Assembly: GCF_021530565.1 (NCBI RefSeq)
Contig: NZ_JAKGBI010000017.1
Span: 62,001 to 126,000, forward strand
Reading direction: 5' to 3'
DNA from: Pseudoalteromonas sp. SMS1
GTDB taxonomy: Bacteria > Pseudomonadota > Gammaproteobacteria > Enterobacterales > Alteromonadaceae
DNA: 64,000 nucleotides
Shown in pieces: positions 55,207 to 63,625 of the stretch (within the stretch, counting starts at the first letter, position 1; each line of letters opens with the position of its first letter). The notes beneath the pieces were generated by a model. It was not told where the DNA came from. It worked only from the letters and a program-made list of their open reading frames with translations, and did no database searches. The position numbers and the translations under genes were made by a program.

Positions 55207-56079
55207 ATGAAACAAGATTGGCCAGCAGTGAAAGCCCAACTCGGCATATATTTAAAAGCTCAGCCGAGCTGGTGGAAGCGTTTTTTCGAGCGATGTAGGG
55301 AAGATCAGTTAACCATTAATGCCGGATATTTGGCATATGTGACGCTGTTGTCTCTGGTGCCACTGATCGCCGTGGGGGTGGCCATTTTTGCAGCCTTCCC
55401 TGGTTTTGAAAGCACACGTTTAGCCATCGAGAACTTTATTTTCACCAATTTTGTACCGACTTCTACTGATACCATAAAATCGCATATTAGTGCATTTGCA
55501 GGCAATGCAAATCAAATGACCGCAGTTGGTATCAGCTTTCTGGCAGCGGTTGCACTTTTGCTTATTCGTAATGTCGACAGTGCACTGAATCGCATTTGGC
55601 GAGTTGAGAGTAAACGACCGTTGATGATTTCTTTTGCCATATATTGGATGGTGTTGACTTTAGGTCCTGTTCTATTGGGAGCCAGTATTGGTGTGACATC
55701 TTATATTGTGTCTTTGGTGTCTTTCGCGGATCAAGGCATTCCAGGGTTCAGCGGCTTACTGCTTAAACTTCTGCCATATGTAATTTCGATGGCGGGCTTC
55801 ATTATGCTCTATACTTTAGTTCCAAATACACGTGTGTCGTTTCAAGCTGCGATACCCGGTGCGTTATTTGCTGCTTTTCTATTTGAGTTGACTAAGCGGG
55901 GCTTTGCTATGTATATCAGTCATTTCCCGTCTTACGAAGTAATTTATGGCGCATTGGCAACGATCCCAATTTTGTTTGTATGGGTGTACTTATCGTGGAT
56001 GGTGGTTCTGTTGGGCGCTGAGTTTACGGCTTGTCTGGCAGAACATCATGAAAAGGAGACTGGCACACCTCAAGACTGA
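55207..56079 (+). CDS. YihY/BrkB family inner membrane protein
   Basis: A 290-residue protein with six hydrophobic segments between about residues 35 and 275. Family wording: FFERCREDQLTINAGYLAYVTLLSLVPL, NVDSALNRIWRVESKRP, YTLVPNTRVSFQAAIPGALF and WVYLSWMVVLLGAEFTACL. BrkB/YihY proteins are conserved membrane proteins of uncertain function. It begins a probable operon with the aminopeptidase (8-base gap) and dtd (1-base gap), an arrangement common in gammaproteobacteria. Confidence 0.92.
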   Translation: MKQDWPAVKAQLGIYLKAQPSWWKRFFERCREDQLTINAGYLAYVTLLSLVPLIAVGVAIFAAFPGFESTRLAIENFIFTNFVPTSTDTIKSHISAFAGNANQMTAVGISFLAAVALLLIRNVDSALNRIWRVESKRPLMISFAIYWMVLTLGPVLLGASIGVTSYIVSLVSFADQGIPGFSGLLLKLLPYVISMAGFIMLYTLVPNTRVSFQAAIPGALFAAFLFELTKRGFAMYISHFPSYEVIYGALATIPILFVWVYLSWMVVLLGAEFTACLAEHHEKETGTPQD

Positions 56080-56087
56080 GGTTAGTC

Positions 56088-57038
56088 ATGACCCTACTTT
56101 ATCAGCCCAGTGCTGTGCTGCGCAGTTTTCATTTGCCGGTTTCATATGGCCACCAGATACATGTTGAGGAGTACGGTAATCCAGACGGCGTTCCGGTTCT
56201 CGTGTGTCATGGTGGGCCGGGAGCTGGTTTGCACAAGGCCACACAAACCTATTTTAATCCAGCTCGCTATCGCATTATCTTATACAGTCAACGTGGTTGT
56301 GGGAGATCTTCTCCACACTCCTTAGAGCATAATAATACCCAATTGTTAGTGGCTGATATGCTTGCGTTATTAGATTACCTCGATTTGCCAAAGTGTATTA
56401 TTGCGGGGGGGTCGTGGGGGGCAACGTTGGCCTTGTTATTTGCGCAGCAACATCGTGAAAGAGTCATTGGCTTGATAGTTTGGGCCAGTTTTTTTGCGAC
56501 CAAAGACGACTTGGTTTGGTTGTATGGGCATGCAGGGGCCGGCGCGCAGTTTTATCCCGAACGCTTTGCAATATTTTCTCATGGTGAAGCTGACTATGAA
56601 CGGATTCTGGAAATATACCGTAGGCAGCTGTTTGGTGAGGATGAGCTACTTCAGCATAAAGCGGCGCAGCTTTGGCTGGATTGGGACAGACTGTTAAGCG
56701 TTGATATTCACTTACAGCGGTATCAATTGCACAGTGGTGGCAACTTGGTCGCACAGGCAAGGCTGATGGTACATTATATGTCATCACGTTGTTTTATAGA
56801 CGAATTGCAAATTTTTCATCACGGCGAATCAATTGCCTCGTTGCCGATTTGGATGATACATAGTCGTCAAGATCTAGTGTGTCGTTTTGCATCGGCACAG
56901 AAGTTTGCGGAGCAAGTCGGCGCACGATTATTAATTCTTGAAGGGGTTGGGCACAGCAGTACAAATAAAGTATATTCTGAAGCTATCCGCAGAGCAGCAG
57001 ATCTTCTGCTGTGTAAAATAGATAAAAATAGAGGTTAG
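56088..57038 (+). CDS. pip: Prolyl aminopeptidase (proline iminopeptidase), S33 family
   Basis: A 316-residue alpha/beta hydrolase that removes N-terminal proline from peptides. Visible: oxyanion segment CHGGPGAGLH, QRGCGRSSPH, nucleophile Ser in GGSWGATLAL, and the late catalytic His in EGVGHSS. The Asp lies in SRQDLV. HGGPG with GGSWG is the proline iminopeptidase pattern. GAGGTTAG lies before the ATG. It is the second gene of the brkB-pip-dtd set. Confidence 0.9.
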   Translation: MTLLYQPSAVLRSFHLPVSYGHQIHVEEYGNPDGVPVLVCHGGPGAGLHKATQTYFNPARYRIILYSQRGCGRSSPHSLEHNNTQLLVADMLALLDYLDLPKCIIAGGSWGATLALLFAQQHRERVIGLIVWASFFATKDDLVWLYGHAGAGAQFYPERFAIFSHGEADYERILEIYRRQLFGEDELLQHKAAQLWLDWDRLLSVDIHLQRYQLHSGGNLVAQARLMVHYMSSRCFIDELQIFHHGESIASLPIWMIHSRQDLVCRFASAQKFAEQVGARLLILEGVGHSSTNKVYSEAIRRAADLLLCKIDKNRG

Positions 57039-57039
57039 T

Positions 57040-57477
57040 GTGCAGGGGCTCATTCAACGAGTAAAATTCGCAAAAGTGGAAGTGGGTGGCAAAGTTGTCG
57101 GAGAGATCCAACAGGGTATTCTATTGCTACTTGGCGTAGAAAAGTTAGATGACGAGAGCCATGCCGATAAACTATTACACAAAGTCAGTAATTATCGTAT
57201 TTTTACTGACGATGTAGGCAAAATGAATTTAAGCCTAAAGGACATTCATGGCGAGCTGTTAGTGGTGTCTCAATTTACTTTGGCCGCAGATACGAAAAAG
57301 GGGATGAGACCCAGCTTCTCTTGTGCAGGTACACCACAGCAAGCATTGTCTTTATATGAGTACTTTGTGGCGCAAGCAAAAGAAAAGGGGATAACTGTGG
57401 CAACGGGAGAGTTTGGTGCCGATATGCAAGTTAGCCTGTGCAACGATGGACCCGTTACGTTTAATTTAGCTGTCTAG
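57040..57477 (+). CDS. dtd: D-aminoacyl-tRNA deacylase
   Basis: A 145-residue cytosolic enzyme that removes D-amino acids (and Gly misloaded on tRNA-Ala) from tRNA. Motifs: VSQFTLAADTKKGMRPSF (the SQFTL substrate site) and the GPVT region near the C-terminus (NDGPVTFNL). It starts with GTG one base after the pip stop, with AGAGG upstream. The last bases overlap the convergent gene's stop as CTAG. An organism with D-amino-acid-containing peptides would still need only this housekeeping copy. Confidence 0.96.
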   Translation: MQGLIQRVKFAKVEVGGKVVGEIQQGILLLLGVEKLDDESHADKLLHKVSNYRIFTDDVGKMNLSLKDIHGELLVVSQFTLAADTKKGMRPSFSCAGTPQQALSLYEYFVAQAKEKGITVATGEFGADMQVSLCNDGPVTFNLAV

Positions 57478-58307
57478 CGTTCAATCACAATAATGTAGTT
57501 TGCATAGCCAGGCACATGATGAATGTGTGGTTTCTTTCCAAAATTAATAATGAGCAGGTGTTCTAACTGTTTAAGCTGAGATTCGTGTTCAGCAATAAAG
57601 TTTATGAATAGCACGCCTTGCTCCGTAAGTGTATTACGTAGCAAGGTATAAAATTTATGCTGATAAAGAAAACGTGGCGCATCCAACTCACTGAATAAAT
57701 CTAAAATAATCCAATTAAATGGCGCGGTCCCGTCTAGTTCCAATACTTTATAGGCGTCGTTGCAATTGACTTCGCTGATGTGATCACCACCAAAGTAGCG
57801 TTTGTAGCAATGAATAATATCGGGGTTATTGTCTACAGAAATGACCTGACAATCTTGATGTACACTATGTAAGTAATCACGAATCGCACCAGCCCCTAGC
57901 CCCAGCTCCAAAACACGTTGTGGTGGCGGGTATTTTTGCCATAAGCTGTCTAGCACTTGCAAGTGAGGAAATAGCAAGTGTTCTGGGTGGTTCAGTTCAA
58001 CGATAGATTGTAACGTGTTGTTTATTAGTAGCCAACGGAGCGTTTTTTCTTGTCTAACTTGTATGCTCGTTTTTCCATGCTTATGCCAATATAACAAGTG
58101 ACCAAGCTGGTGGCTTTGGGTTACAAAGTCGCTGCTGACGGTTCCTGATTCAGTTAAAAATTCCTGCATAGTAACATCAGCATAGCTAAGGATTGGGGTA
58201 ATTCCACTGTGTTTAGATGATTTTACACAATTAGTCGAGGATTTAACCTTGAGCATTTCCTGTTCAGTATTTTTCTTGTAAGGTAGAACACAAAAATTGG
58301 CACTCAT
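57474..58307 (-). CDS. Spermidine-synthase-like (class I methyltransferase fold) protein
   Basis: A 277-residue protein from ATG 58307 (MSANFCVLPYK). A longer frame to 58412 would run into the divergent gene, and a shorter start at 58256 is possible; no start has a good ribosome site. The C-terminal 200 residues have a Rossmann pattern: VLELGLGAGAIRDYL, VISVDNNPDII, then NWIILDLFSE and LLRNTLTEQGVLFINF. This matches spermidine synthase-like proteins without a proven aminopropyltransferase role. The N-terminal part (about 80 residues) has no recognised domain. It shares a 4-base stop overlap with dtd. Confidence 0.8.
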   Translation of the reverse strand: MSANFCVLPYKKNTEQEMLKVKSSTNCVKSSKHSGITPILSYADVTMQEFLTESGTVSSDFVTQSHQLGHLLYWHKHGKTSIQVRQEKTLRWLLINNTLQSIVELNHPEHLLFPHLQVLDSLWQKYPPPQRVLELGLGAGAIRDYLHSVHQDCQVISVDNNPDIIHCYKRYFGGDHISEVNCNDAYKVLELDGTAPFNWIILDLFSELDAPRFLYQHKFYTLLRNTLTEQGVLFINFIAEHESQLKQLEHLLIINFGKKPHIHHVPGYANYIIVIER

Positions 58308-58333
58308 GCAGGTGTGCTCAAAAAGGAGTAAAT

Positions 58334-59230
58334 ATGTTTCCAGTAACCTCACCTCAAAGTAGTCAGGATTGGCAGGATTACTATCAATTGCGTTGGCAAG
58401 TGCTTCGTGCACCTTGGCATCAACCTCGGGGATCTGAGCAAGATGACTTAGAGCAAGAGTCAGAGCATCGTTATATCAAAAATAACGAGGGCGACGTCCT
58501 TGCTGTTGCAAGGTTGCATTTTAATAATCATGAACAGGCGCAAGTACGCTACATGGCGGTTGATGAATCGCATCGTGGTCAGCATCTGGGTAGCCGTCTT
58601 TTGCATGAGCTGGAAAAGGTCGCCTGGACGCAAGATGCACAAGAGTTGGTGCTGTTTGCGCGTGAGCGTGCTTTGGCATTCTATGAGCGTCATGGCTACA
58701 AGGTAATGGAAAAAGCACACCTTGCCTATGGTGATGTGCAACACTGGAAAATGGTAAAGCAAAAGCCATCGGCACCCGGTTGGTTCCGTCACCCTGACTG
58801 GACTCAAGTTTTGCAAGATACTTGGCGTGAGTCGATACCAATCAGCGATGCCATGGGAATTAAAGTCGAAAGCTACACAGATTGGCAATTTGCAACTAAG
58901 GCAGATTTAAAAGCGAATCTAAACCTACATAACTCGATGTTTGCAGGATCTGTCTACAGTATGGCAACGTTGACGGGGTGGGGGGCCACTTACCTTGCAT
59001 TAAAAGAGCATAACCTAGAAGGGGATATTGTATTGGCGGATGCGAATATAAAATACCTCAAACCGTTAACAACTGCGCCAGGTGCAACAGTGACATTGTC
59101 AGAGTGTGAGGGTGAACTGAGCGCATTGTCCTCTGAGGGTAAAGCAAGGTATACCGTGCCTGTGAATATATTTGATGGTGACGTTCTGGTAGCCAAATTC
59201 TGCGGTGAGTTTGTGATTATCGGTAAGTAA
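58334..59230 (+). CDS. GNAT acetyltransferase fused to YiiD-type hotdog thioesterase domain
   Basis: A 298-residue two-domain protein like E. coli YiiD. Residues about 1-145 are GNAT (VRYMAVDESHRGQHLGSRLL, acetyl-CoA loop Q/RxxGxG/A; FYERHGYKVMEK). Residues about 150-298 are the YiiD C-terminal hotdog domain (LNLHNSMFAGSVYSMATLTGWG, DIVLADANIKYLKP). The ATG has AAGGAG five bases upstream. Its start overlaps the promoter zone of the divergent spermidine-synthase-like gene. YiiD has been linked to fatty-acid initiation in E. coli; the substrate here is not known. Confidence 0.88.
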   Translation: MFPVTSPQSSQDWQDYYQLRWQVLRAPWHQPRGSEQDDLEQESEHRYIKNNEGDVLAVARLHFNNHEQAQVRYMAVDESHRGQHLGSRLLHELEKVAWTQDAQELVLFARERALAFYERHGYKVMEKAHLAYGDVQHWKMVKQKPSAPGWFRHPDWTQVLQDTWRESIPISDAMGIKVESYTDWQFATKADLKANLNLHNSMFAGSVYSMATLTGWGATYLALKEHNLEGDIVLADANIKYLKPLTTAPGATVTLSECEGELSALSSEGKARYTVPVNIFDGDVLVAKFCGEFVIIGK

Positions 59231-59235
59231 GTCAA

Positions 59236-59266
59236 TGTGCGACCAAGTCACAGACTTGGTCGCACA
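59236..59266. terminator. Strong hairpin between convergent genes
   Basis: A 13-bp perfect stem, TGTGCGACCAAGT with ACTTGGTCGCACA, 5-base loop. It lies between the YiiD-type gene and pldA. No long T-run is present, but position suggests transcription stop for both. Confidence 0.6.
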
Positions 59267-59271
59267 GTTCA

Positions 59272-60291
59272 TTAGAGTAAATCGGTAATCGCAATCCCAA
59301 TCCCTAATCGCTGAATATGTGCATCATAGTCGATTAAACTTTCACCATAACCATTAAAATACTGTGCGTAGCCACGAACGCGGCCAGTGATCGGGAAAGA
59401 CCAGTCTAGCTGCACTGCTCCGCGGTTATCACCGCCAGCATTGTTTCGCAGCATCATGCCAACTTCATGGTCATTGTTAAATCTGTAAGCACCACTTAAT
59501 TCGAAATACCCCATGTATTTGTGAATATCTGGGTTGTCGTCACCTTTCGCTGAATTAGGTTCTGGCTTATCATCTTCAGGGAGTCGATACCAGGGCTTAA
59601 AGCTAAATACAAAACCATCATACTCCCAAATAAAATTGGCGTAGATGCGGTTCCATGAGCGAGAGTTGGGTTGGCTGCGACCATTGGATTGGTGAGAGAT
59701 CCCCAATACAAATGCCATCTCATCGCCCCAAAGCACATTTTCATCATCTAGAAAGTTGATCCAGAATATTTCCGGCTCGTAATTGGTTTCGCGAAATGGT
59801 GAAGAAATGTCTTTGTTGTAAACCTGCCAGTATGATTGCAGGGTGACACCCATATAGATGGCTTGATCTTTATCCTCAAAATCATGATATAGCGGTAGCT
59901 TCAAAGATATTTGATATTTTGCCTCGATGTTATCAAGCGGCTCGCCTTGTTGATCGCCTTTTTCCATAAAACGGTCAAAAGGGCGATTGTTAGGGTTCTT
60001 AATATAGGAAACTGGCAAAATATAGTTACGATGATGTGGCGTCAGCACATTCCGGTTTTCTTCTGTAACCCGTTCTCTGGCCATGCGTTTATCCAGTTGG
60101 CTCAGTCTGCCAAGTTGGTGTTCACAATACTGGCGAACTTCTTTCATTGTTCTGTTTTCATCGCCTGACATAGCTTGGCTGAGAATACATTGATTGAGCG
60201 CTTCAATTTCATCCGAGGACACTTTTTTTGCAACGGCGTGTTGTACGGGTAAAACAAGCAAAGCGGCCCAAGTGAGCAGTTTAAAGTCCAT
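59272..60291 (-). CDS. pldA: Outer membrane phospholipase A1
   Basis: A 339-residue protein with signal peptide (about 1-22, VQHAVA-KK), an N-terminal helical extension (about 24-80) and the OMPLA barrel. The active site is GISHQSNGRS with His200 and Ser202, followed by NSRSWNR where the Asn contacts His. GGAAAG seven bases before ATG 60291 decides the start over the ATG at 60312. The enzyme hydrolyses misplaced phospholipids in the outer leaflet, normally as a calcium-bound dimer. It is a monocistronic gene. Confidence 0.93.
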   Translation of the reverse strand: MDFKLLTWAALLVLPVQHAVAKKVSSDEIEALNQCILSQAMSGDENRTMKEVRQYCEHQLGRLSQLDKRMARERVTEENRNVLTPHHRNYILPVSYIKNPNNRPFDRFMEKGDQQGEPLDNIEAKYQISLKLPLYHDFEDKDQAIYMGVTLQSYWQVYNKDISSPFRETNYEPEIFWINFLDDENVLWGDEMAFVLGISHQSNGRSQPNSRSWNRIYANFIWEYDGFVFSFKPWYRLPEDDKPEPNSAKGDDNPDIHKYMGYFELSGAYRFNNDHEVGMMLRNNAGGDNRGAVQLDWSFPITGRVRGYAQYFNGYGESLIDYDAHIQRLGIGIAITDLL

Positions 60292-60439
60292 ATTACTTTC
60301 CAATTTAATCATCGCGTTGTGAACATGAATAACCGTCGTGGGTGCTGCGTGTTATCGCATGTCGACTTGAAGCGCTATAGTATAAGTAAGTGGACAAAAA
60401 TCCTAGCACTAGGGTTGTAAAAGGTGGCGCTAAAGAGGC

Positions 60440-60468
60440 CGCATCGTGCGCTAGCGTGACACGATGCG
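60440..60468 (-). terminator. Hairpin downstream of cysQ
   Basis: CGCATCGTG (60440-60448) pairs with CACGATGCG (60460-60468), and the loop holds the palindrome CGCTAGCG. It lies about 10 bases beyond the cysQ stop; the T-run after it on the minus strand is short. Confidence 0.5.
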
Positions 60469-60476
60469 AAAAAGAG

Positions 60477-61247
60477 TTAGTTATCCAGTCGTGAGACAAT
60501 AAAATACGGATTTAAGTAAGATTCTTTTTGATTGTATTTTAGTGCGGAGCCGTCGGATTGGGTTACGGTTGCCCCCGCTATTTCGGCGACCGCATGACCT
60601 GCACCGGTGTCCCATTCGCTAGTTGGACCAAGTCTTGGGTATACATCTGCTGTACCTTCAGCTACCAAGCATAATTTAAGCGAGCTGCCCTTAGGCACCA
60701 TTTCAACATCGTCGAATTGTGCTAAATAATCTGCCAACTCAGGCGAGGGATGAGAGCGAGAGCCAACTACTTTGATTTTTCCTTGCTGGCTTTTACGCGT
60801 GACTTTGAGCTCGATGCGCGCTTCATCACATTCTCTGAAAGCGCCAATGCTTTTTGCAGCCAAGTAGCATGTTTTAAGTGCTGGGGCATAAACGACACCC
60901 ATGGTAGGATTGCCATGCTCTATCAACGCGATATTAACCGTGAATTCGCCATTTTTCTTGATGAACTCTTTGGTGCCATCGATTGGATCGACAAGCCAAT
61001 AGCGTTGCCAGTTTTGTCGTTCTTGCCAGCTAATATCCGCACTTTCTTCACTTAGAATGGGGATCTCTGGTGTGAGGCGTTTCAGACCTGCGGTGATGAC
61101 ACGGTTTGCAGCAAGATCCGCATCTGTAACTGGGCTATCATCACTTTTGTAGTCGACTGCGAAATCTTTAGCATAAATTTGCATGATTTCATCGCCTGCG
61201 AGGCGGGCAAGCTCAACAAGTTCTTCTAGCAGATCTGTATCATTCAT
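60477..61247 (-). CDS. cysQ: 3'(2'),5'-bisphosphate nucleotidase
   Basis: A 256-residue inositol-phosphatase-fold enzyme that turns PAP, the by-product of PAPS reductase, into AMP. Metal sites: SEES (about 65-70), WLVDPIDGTKEF (about 85-96) and the late EWDTGAGHAVAEIAG. The PAP-type wording VGSRSHPSPEL supports CysQ over SuhB. It is the last gene of the cysN-permease-cysC-cysQ run, 12 bases after cysC. Confidence 0.95.
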   Translation of the reverse strand: MNDTDLLEELVELARLAGDEIMQIYAKDFAVDYKSDDSPVTDADLAANRVITAGLKRLTPEIPILSEESADISWQERQNWQRYWLVDPIDGTKEFIKKNGEFTVNIALIEHGNPTMGVVYAPALKTCYLAAKSIGAFRECDEARIELKVTRKSQQGKIKVVGSRSHPSPELADYLAQFDDVEMVPKGSSLKLCLVAEGTADVYPRLGPTSEWDTGAGHAVAEIAGATVTQSDGSALKYNQKESYLNPYFIVSRLDN

Positions 61248-61259
61248 GGGTATTCCTTG

Positions 61260-61868
61260 TTACTTGATGATGTTTTTATCTTTTAAATAATCTATAAGTT
61301 GCTGCACAGACTCGGCTAACGTGTTTTCTCCAGTATTTAACCTGATTTCCGGCGCCACTGGCGGCTGATAGTCTGAGTCGATGCCAGTGAAGTTTTTAAT
61401 TTCTCCAGCACGTGCTTTTTTGTATAGGCCCTTAGGGTCTCTTTGCTCACAAACTTCGAGAGGCGTATCCAGAAAAACCTCAATAAATTCACCATCTTCG
61501 ACAAGGTTTCGAACCATATCTCGTTCAGCTTGAAATGGCGAAATAAACGCTGTGAGTACAACCAGCCCAGCATCTACCATCAGCTTACTGAGTTCACCTA
61601 CTCGGCGAATATTTTCTACGCGGTCAGCATCGCTGAAGCCAAGATCTTTGCACAGGCCATGTCTTACATTATCACCATCCAGCAAATATGTATGTACACC
61701 ATTTTGATGTAACGCACTTTCTAGTGCGTTTGCGACGGTACTTTTTCCTGAACCGGAAAAGCCAGTGAACCATAAAATGACCGGTTTGTGGCCTTTGAGT
61801 TCACCACGGTGTGTTTTTTCTACGGCGTAATTATGCCAAACAATGTTGTTATCCATGAAGCTATCCAT
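61260..61868 (-). CDS. cysC: Adenylyl-sulfate kinase
   Basis: A 202-residue APS kinase making PAPS from APS and ATP. P-loop GFSGSGKST, LLDGDNVRHGLCKDLGF, RVGELSKLMVDAGLVVLTAFISPF and DPKGLYKKARAGEIKNFTGIDSDYQPP are all present. The start ATG 61868 overlaps the permease stop (TAATG), giving coupling; an internal ATG at 61856 is an alternative. It supplies the CysH substrate. Confidence 0.97.
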   Translation of the reverse strand: MDSFMDNNIVWHNYAVEKTHRGELKGHKPVILWFTGFSGSGKSTVANALESALHQNGVHTYLLDGDNVRHGLCKDLGFSDADRVENIRRVGELSKLMVDAGLVVLTAFISPFQAERDMVRNLVEDGEFIEVFLDTPLEVCEQRDPKGLYKKARAGEIKNFTGIDSDYQPPVAPEIRLNTGENTLAESVQQLIDYLKDKNIIK

Positions 61869-63607
61869 TAAAAGGGAAAGACCAATGGGATCAAGGTTAA
61901 AACGGTGATGGAATAGATGATAGATAAAGGTACTCCGACTGTTACATAGTCGCGGATCCGGTAGTTTCCTGCACTATAGACCATCAAGTTTGTCTGATAA
62001 CCAAAGGGTGAAATAAAGCTGGCCGACGCGCCAAAGGCGACTGCCATAATAAAAGGAAGTGGGTCGACACCAAAACCAACAGACAGTGCATAAGCAACAG
62101 GAAATGACAACGCTGCTGCGGCATTGTTGGTGACAAGTTCTGTGAATACGACTGTCATTACAAAGATAGCAATAAAAGCACCATAGGGCCCGAAGTCGCC
62201 GAGTAAAAGAAATAAGGCGTCGGAAATTTTGCTCGCAAGCCCTGTATCTATCATTAATTTAGCGAGGCCAATTGCACTGCCTACAATGGCAAGTAATTCA
62301 ATTGGAAAGCGGCGTTTCATTTCATTGACTTTAATGGTGCCTAAAGCCACTAATGCTAAAAGTAAGACCATGAGGCCTTTGACCAAAGGGATTATGTCAA
62401 ATATGCCTAGGCCAATAACCGCAGCAAATCCCAGCAGTACGTGGTTTGATTGCTTTTGTGTTAAATGGGTTTGCAAGTCTAAACCAGAAATGTAGACAAA
62501 CTCACGCTTCAAATCAGGGAGCGCGTAAAAATCGCTACCAGGGGCAAGGATCAGAGAATCACCAGCTTGTAGTTTCACTTGTCCGAGTCCACCTTGCAGC
62601 CGGTCATGGCCACGGCGAATGGCAATTACCGCAGCGTGAAATTGTTCTCTAAAGCGAATTTCTTTAATAGTTTTACCGATGAACTTTGATGATTGGCTGA
62701 CGACCACCTCAACCAAATGTTCAGCATCTTTTTCATGCTTATCATGTACGATTTGTAGACCATTAAACTGTCTTAGCAAAGGGACTGATTTGATGTCTCC
62801 GACAAACAAAAGTACATCGCCTTGGCGAATTTCTTGTTGTGGAGTTACGGCACAGATACGACGCTCTCCACGGATAATCTCTGCTAAAAAAAGATCTTTC
62901 AAATCTCTTAGACCATTTTCTTCCACAGTGCGGCCAATGAGTTTAGAGCCCAGTGCAACTTTGCCTTCTAGGTAAAACGGCACCACTTCCTCACTTTCAG
63001 TACCGTGATCTGGTAAAAACTTTAGCAGAAGTAAAATCGTTAAGAGTCCCACTACAAGTGCGCCAATCCCGACCAGAGTGAAGTCAAAAAAGCCTAAAGG
63101 TGCCATACCTGCATCGACAGCAAAGCCATTGACAATCAAATTCGTTGAGGTGCCGATGAGGGTCAGTGTCCCGCCCAATATTGCGGTGTAAGACAAGGGC
63201 AATAGCAGTTTAGATGGTGAGTGCGTTTGACTTTCTTTAATCGTACTAATCAAAGAGGCAACTACGGCAGTGTTGTTGGTAAACGACGACAGAAAAGCGG
63301 TTGATAGCCCGAGTTTCATGACAGACTTGGACAAGCTGCCACTTGCCAATGTGCTTGCAAGCTTCTGCACCAAAGTGGTTTTTTCTATGGCGATGGAAAC
63401 TAATATCAGCAGCACTAGCGTGATTAAAGACGGGTTGGCGTAATTAACCAACATAGATTCCAGCTCAATTAAGCCAGTTAAATAGCTAATGCCAATTGCG
63501 CTGACAAATAACCAAGCAGGGTTGAGTCGTGTGCCGAATAAGCACACGATGAGCGTGAGCATAATGCCTGTTAAGATGATTTGATCAACGAGCACGTTTT
63601 TCTCCAA
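61868..63607 (-). CDS. SLC13-family (DASS-like) permease with TrkA-C domains, probable sulfate importer
   Basis: A 579-residue membrane protein with about 10-12 helices in two halves (residues 5-200 and 380-579) separated by two TrkA-C (RCK-C) regulatory domains (about 205-290, ALGSKLIGRTVEENGL; and about 295-370, SSKFIGKTIKEIRFRE). SNT-type signature pieces SFTNNTAVVASL and LTLIGTSTNLIVNGF near 110-160, and ELVTNNAAAALSFP and ISPFGYQTNLMVYSAG near the end, mark the SLC13 group. Its place between cysN and cysC, overlapping cysC by one base, supports sulfate (or a related anion) as substrate. It would replace the CysPTWA ABC importer, which is not in the window. Confidence 0.9.
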   Translation of the reverse strand: MEKNVLVDQIILTGIMLTLIVCLFGTRLNPAWLFVSAIGISYLTGLIELESMLVNYANPSLITLVLLILVSIAIEKTTLVQKLASTLASGSLSKSVMKLGLSTAFLSSFTNNTAVVASLISTIKESQTHSPSKLLLPLSYTAILGGTLTLIGTSTNLIVNGFAVDAGMAPLGFFDFTLVGIGALVVGLLTILLLLKFLPDHGTESEEVVPFYLEGKVALGSKLIGRTVEENGLRDLKDLFLAEIIRGERRICAVTPQQEIRQGDVLLFVGDIKSVPLLRQFNGLQIVHDKHEKDAEHLVEVVVSQSSKFIGKTIKEIRFREQFHAAVIAIRRGHDRLQGGLGQVKLQAGDSLILAPGSDFYALPDLKREFVYISGLDLQTHLTQKQSNHVLLGFAAVIGLGIFDIIPLVKGLMVLLLALVALGTIKVNEMKRRFPIELLAIVGSAIGLAKLMIDTGLASKISDALFLLLGDFGPYGAFIAIFVMTVVFTELVTNNAAAALSFPVAYALSVGFGVDPLPFIMAVAFGASASFISPFGYQTNLMVYSAGNYRIRDYVTVGVPLSIIYSITVLTLIPLVFPF

Positions 63608-63625
63608 TAACAGGCATTAGTACGA

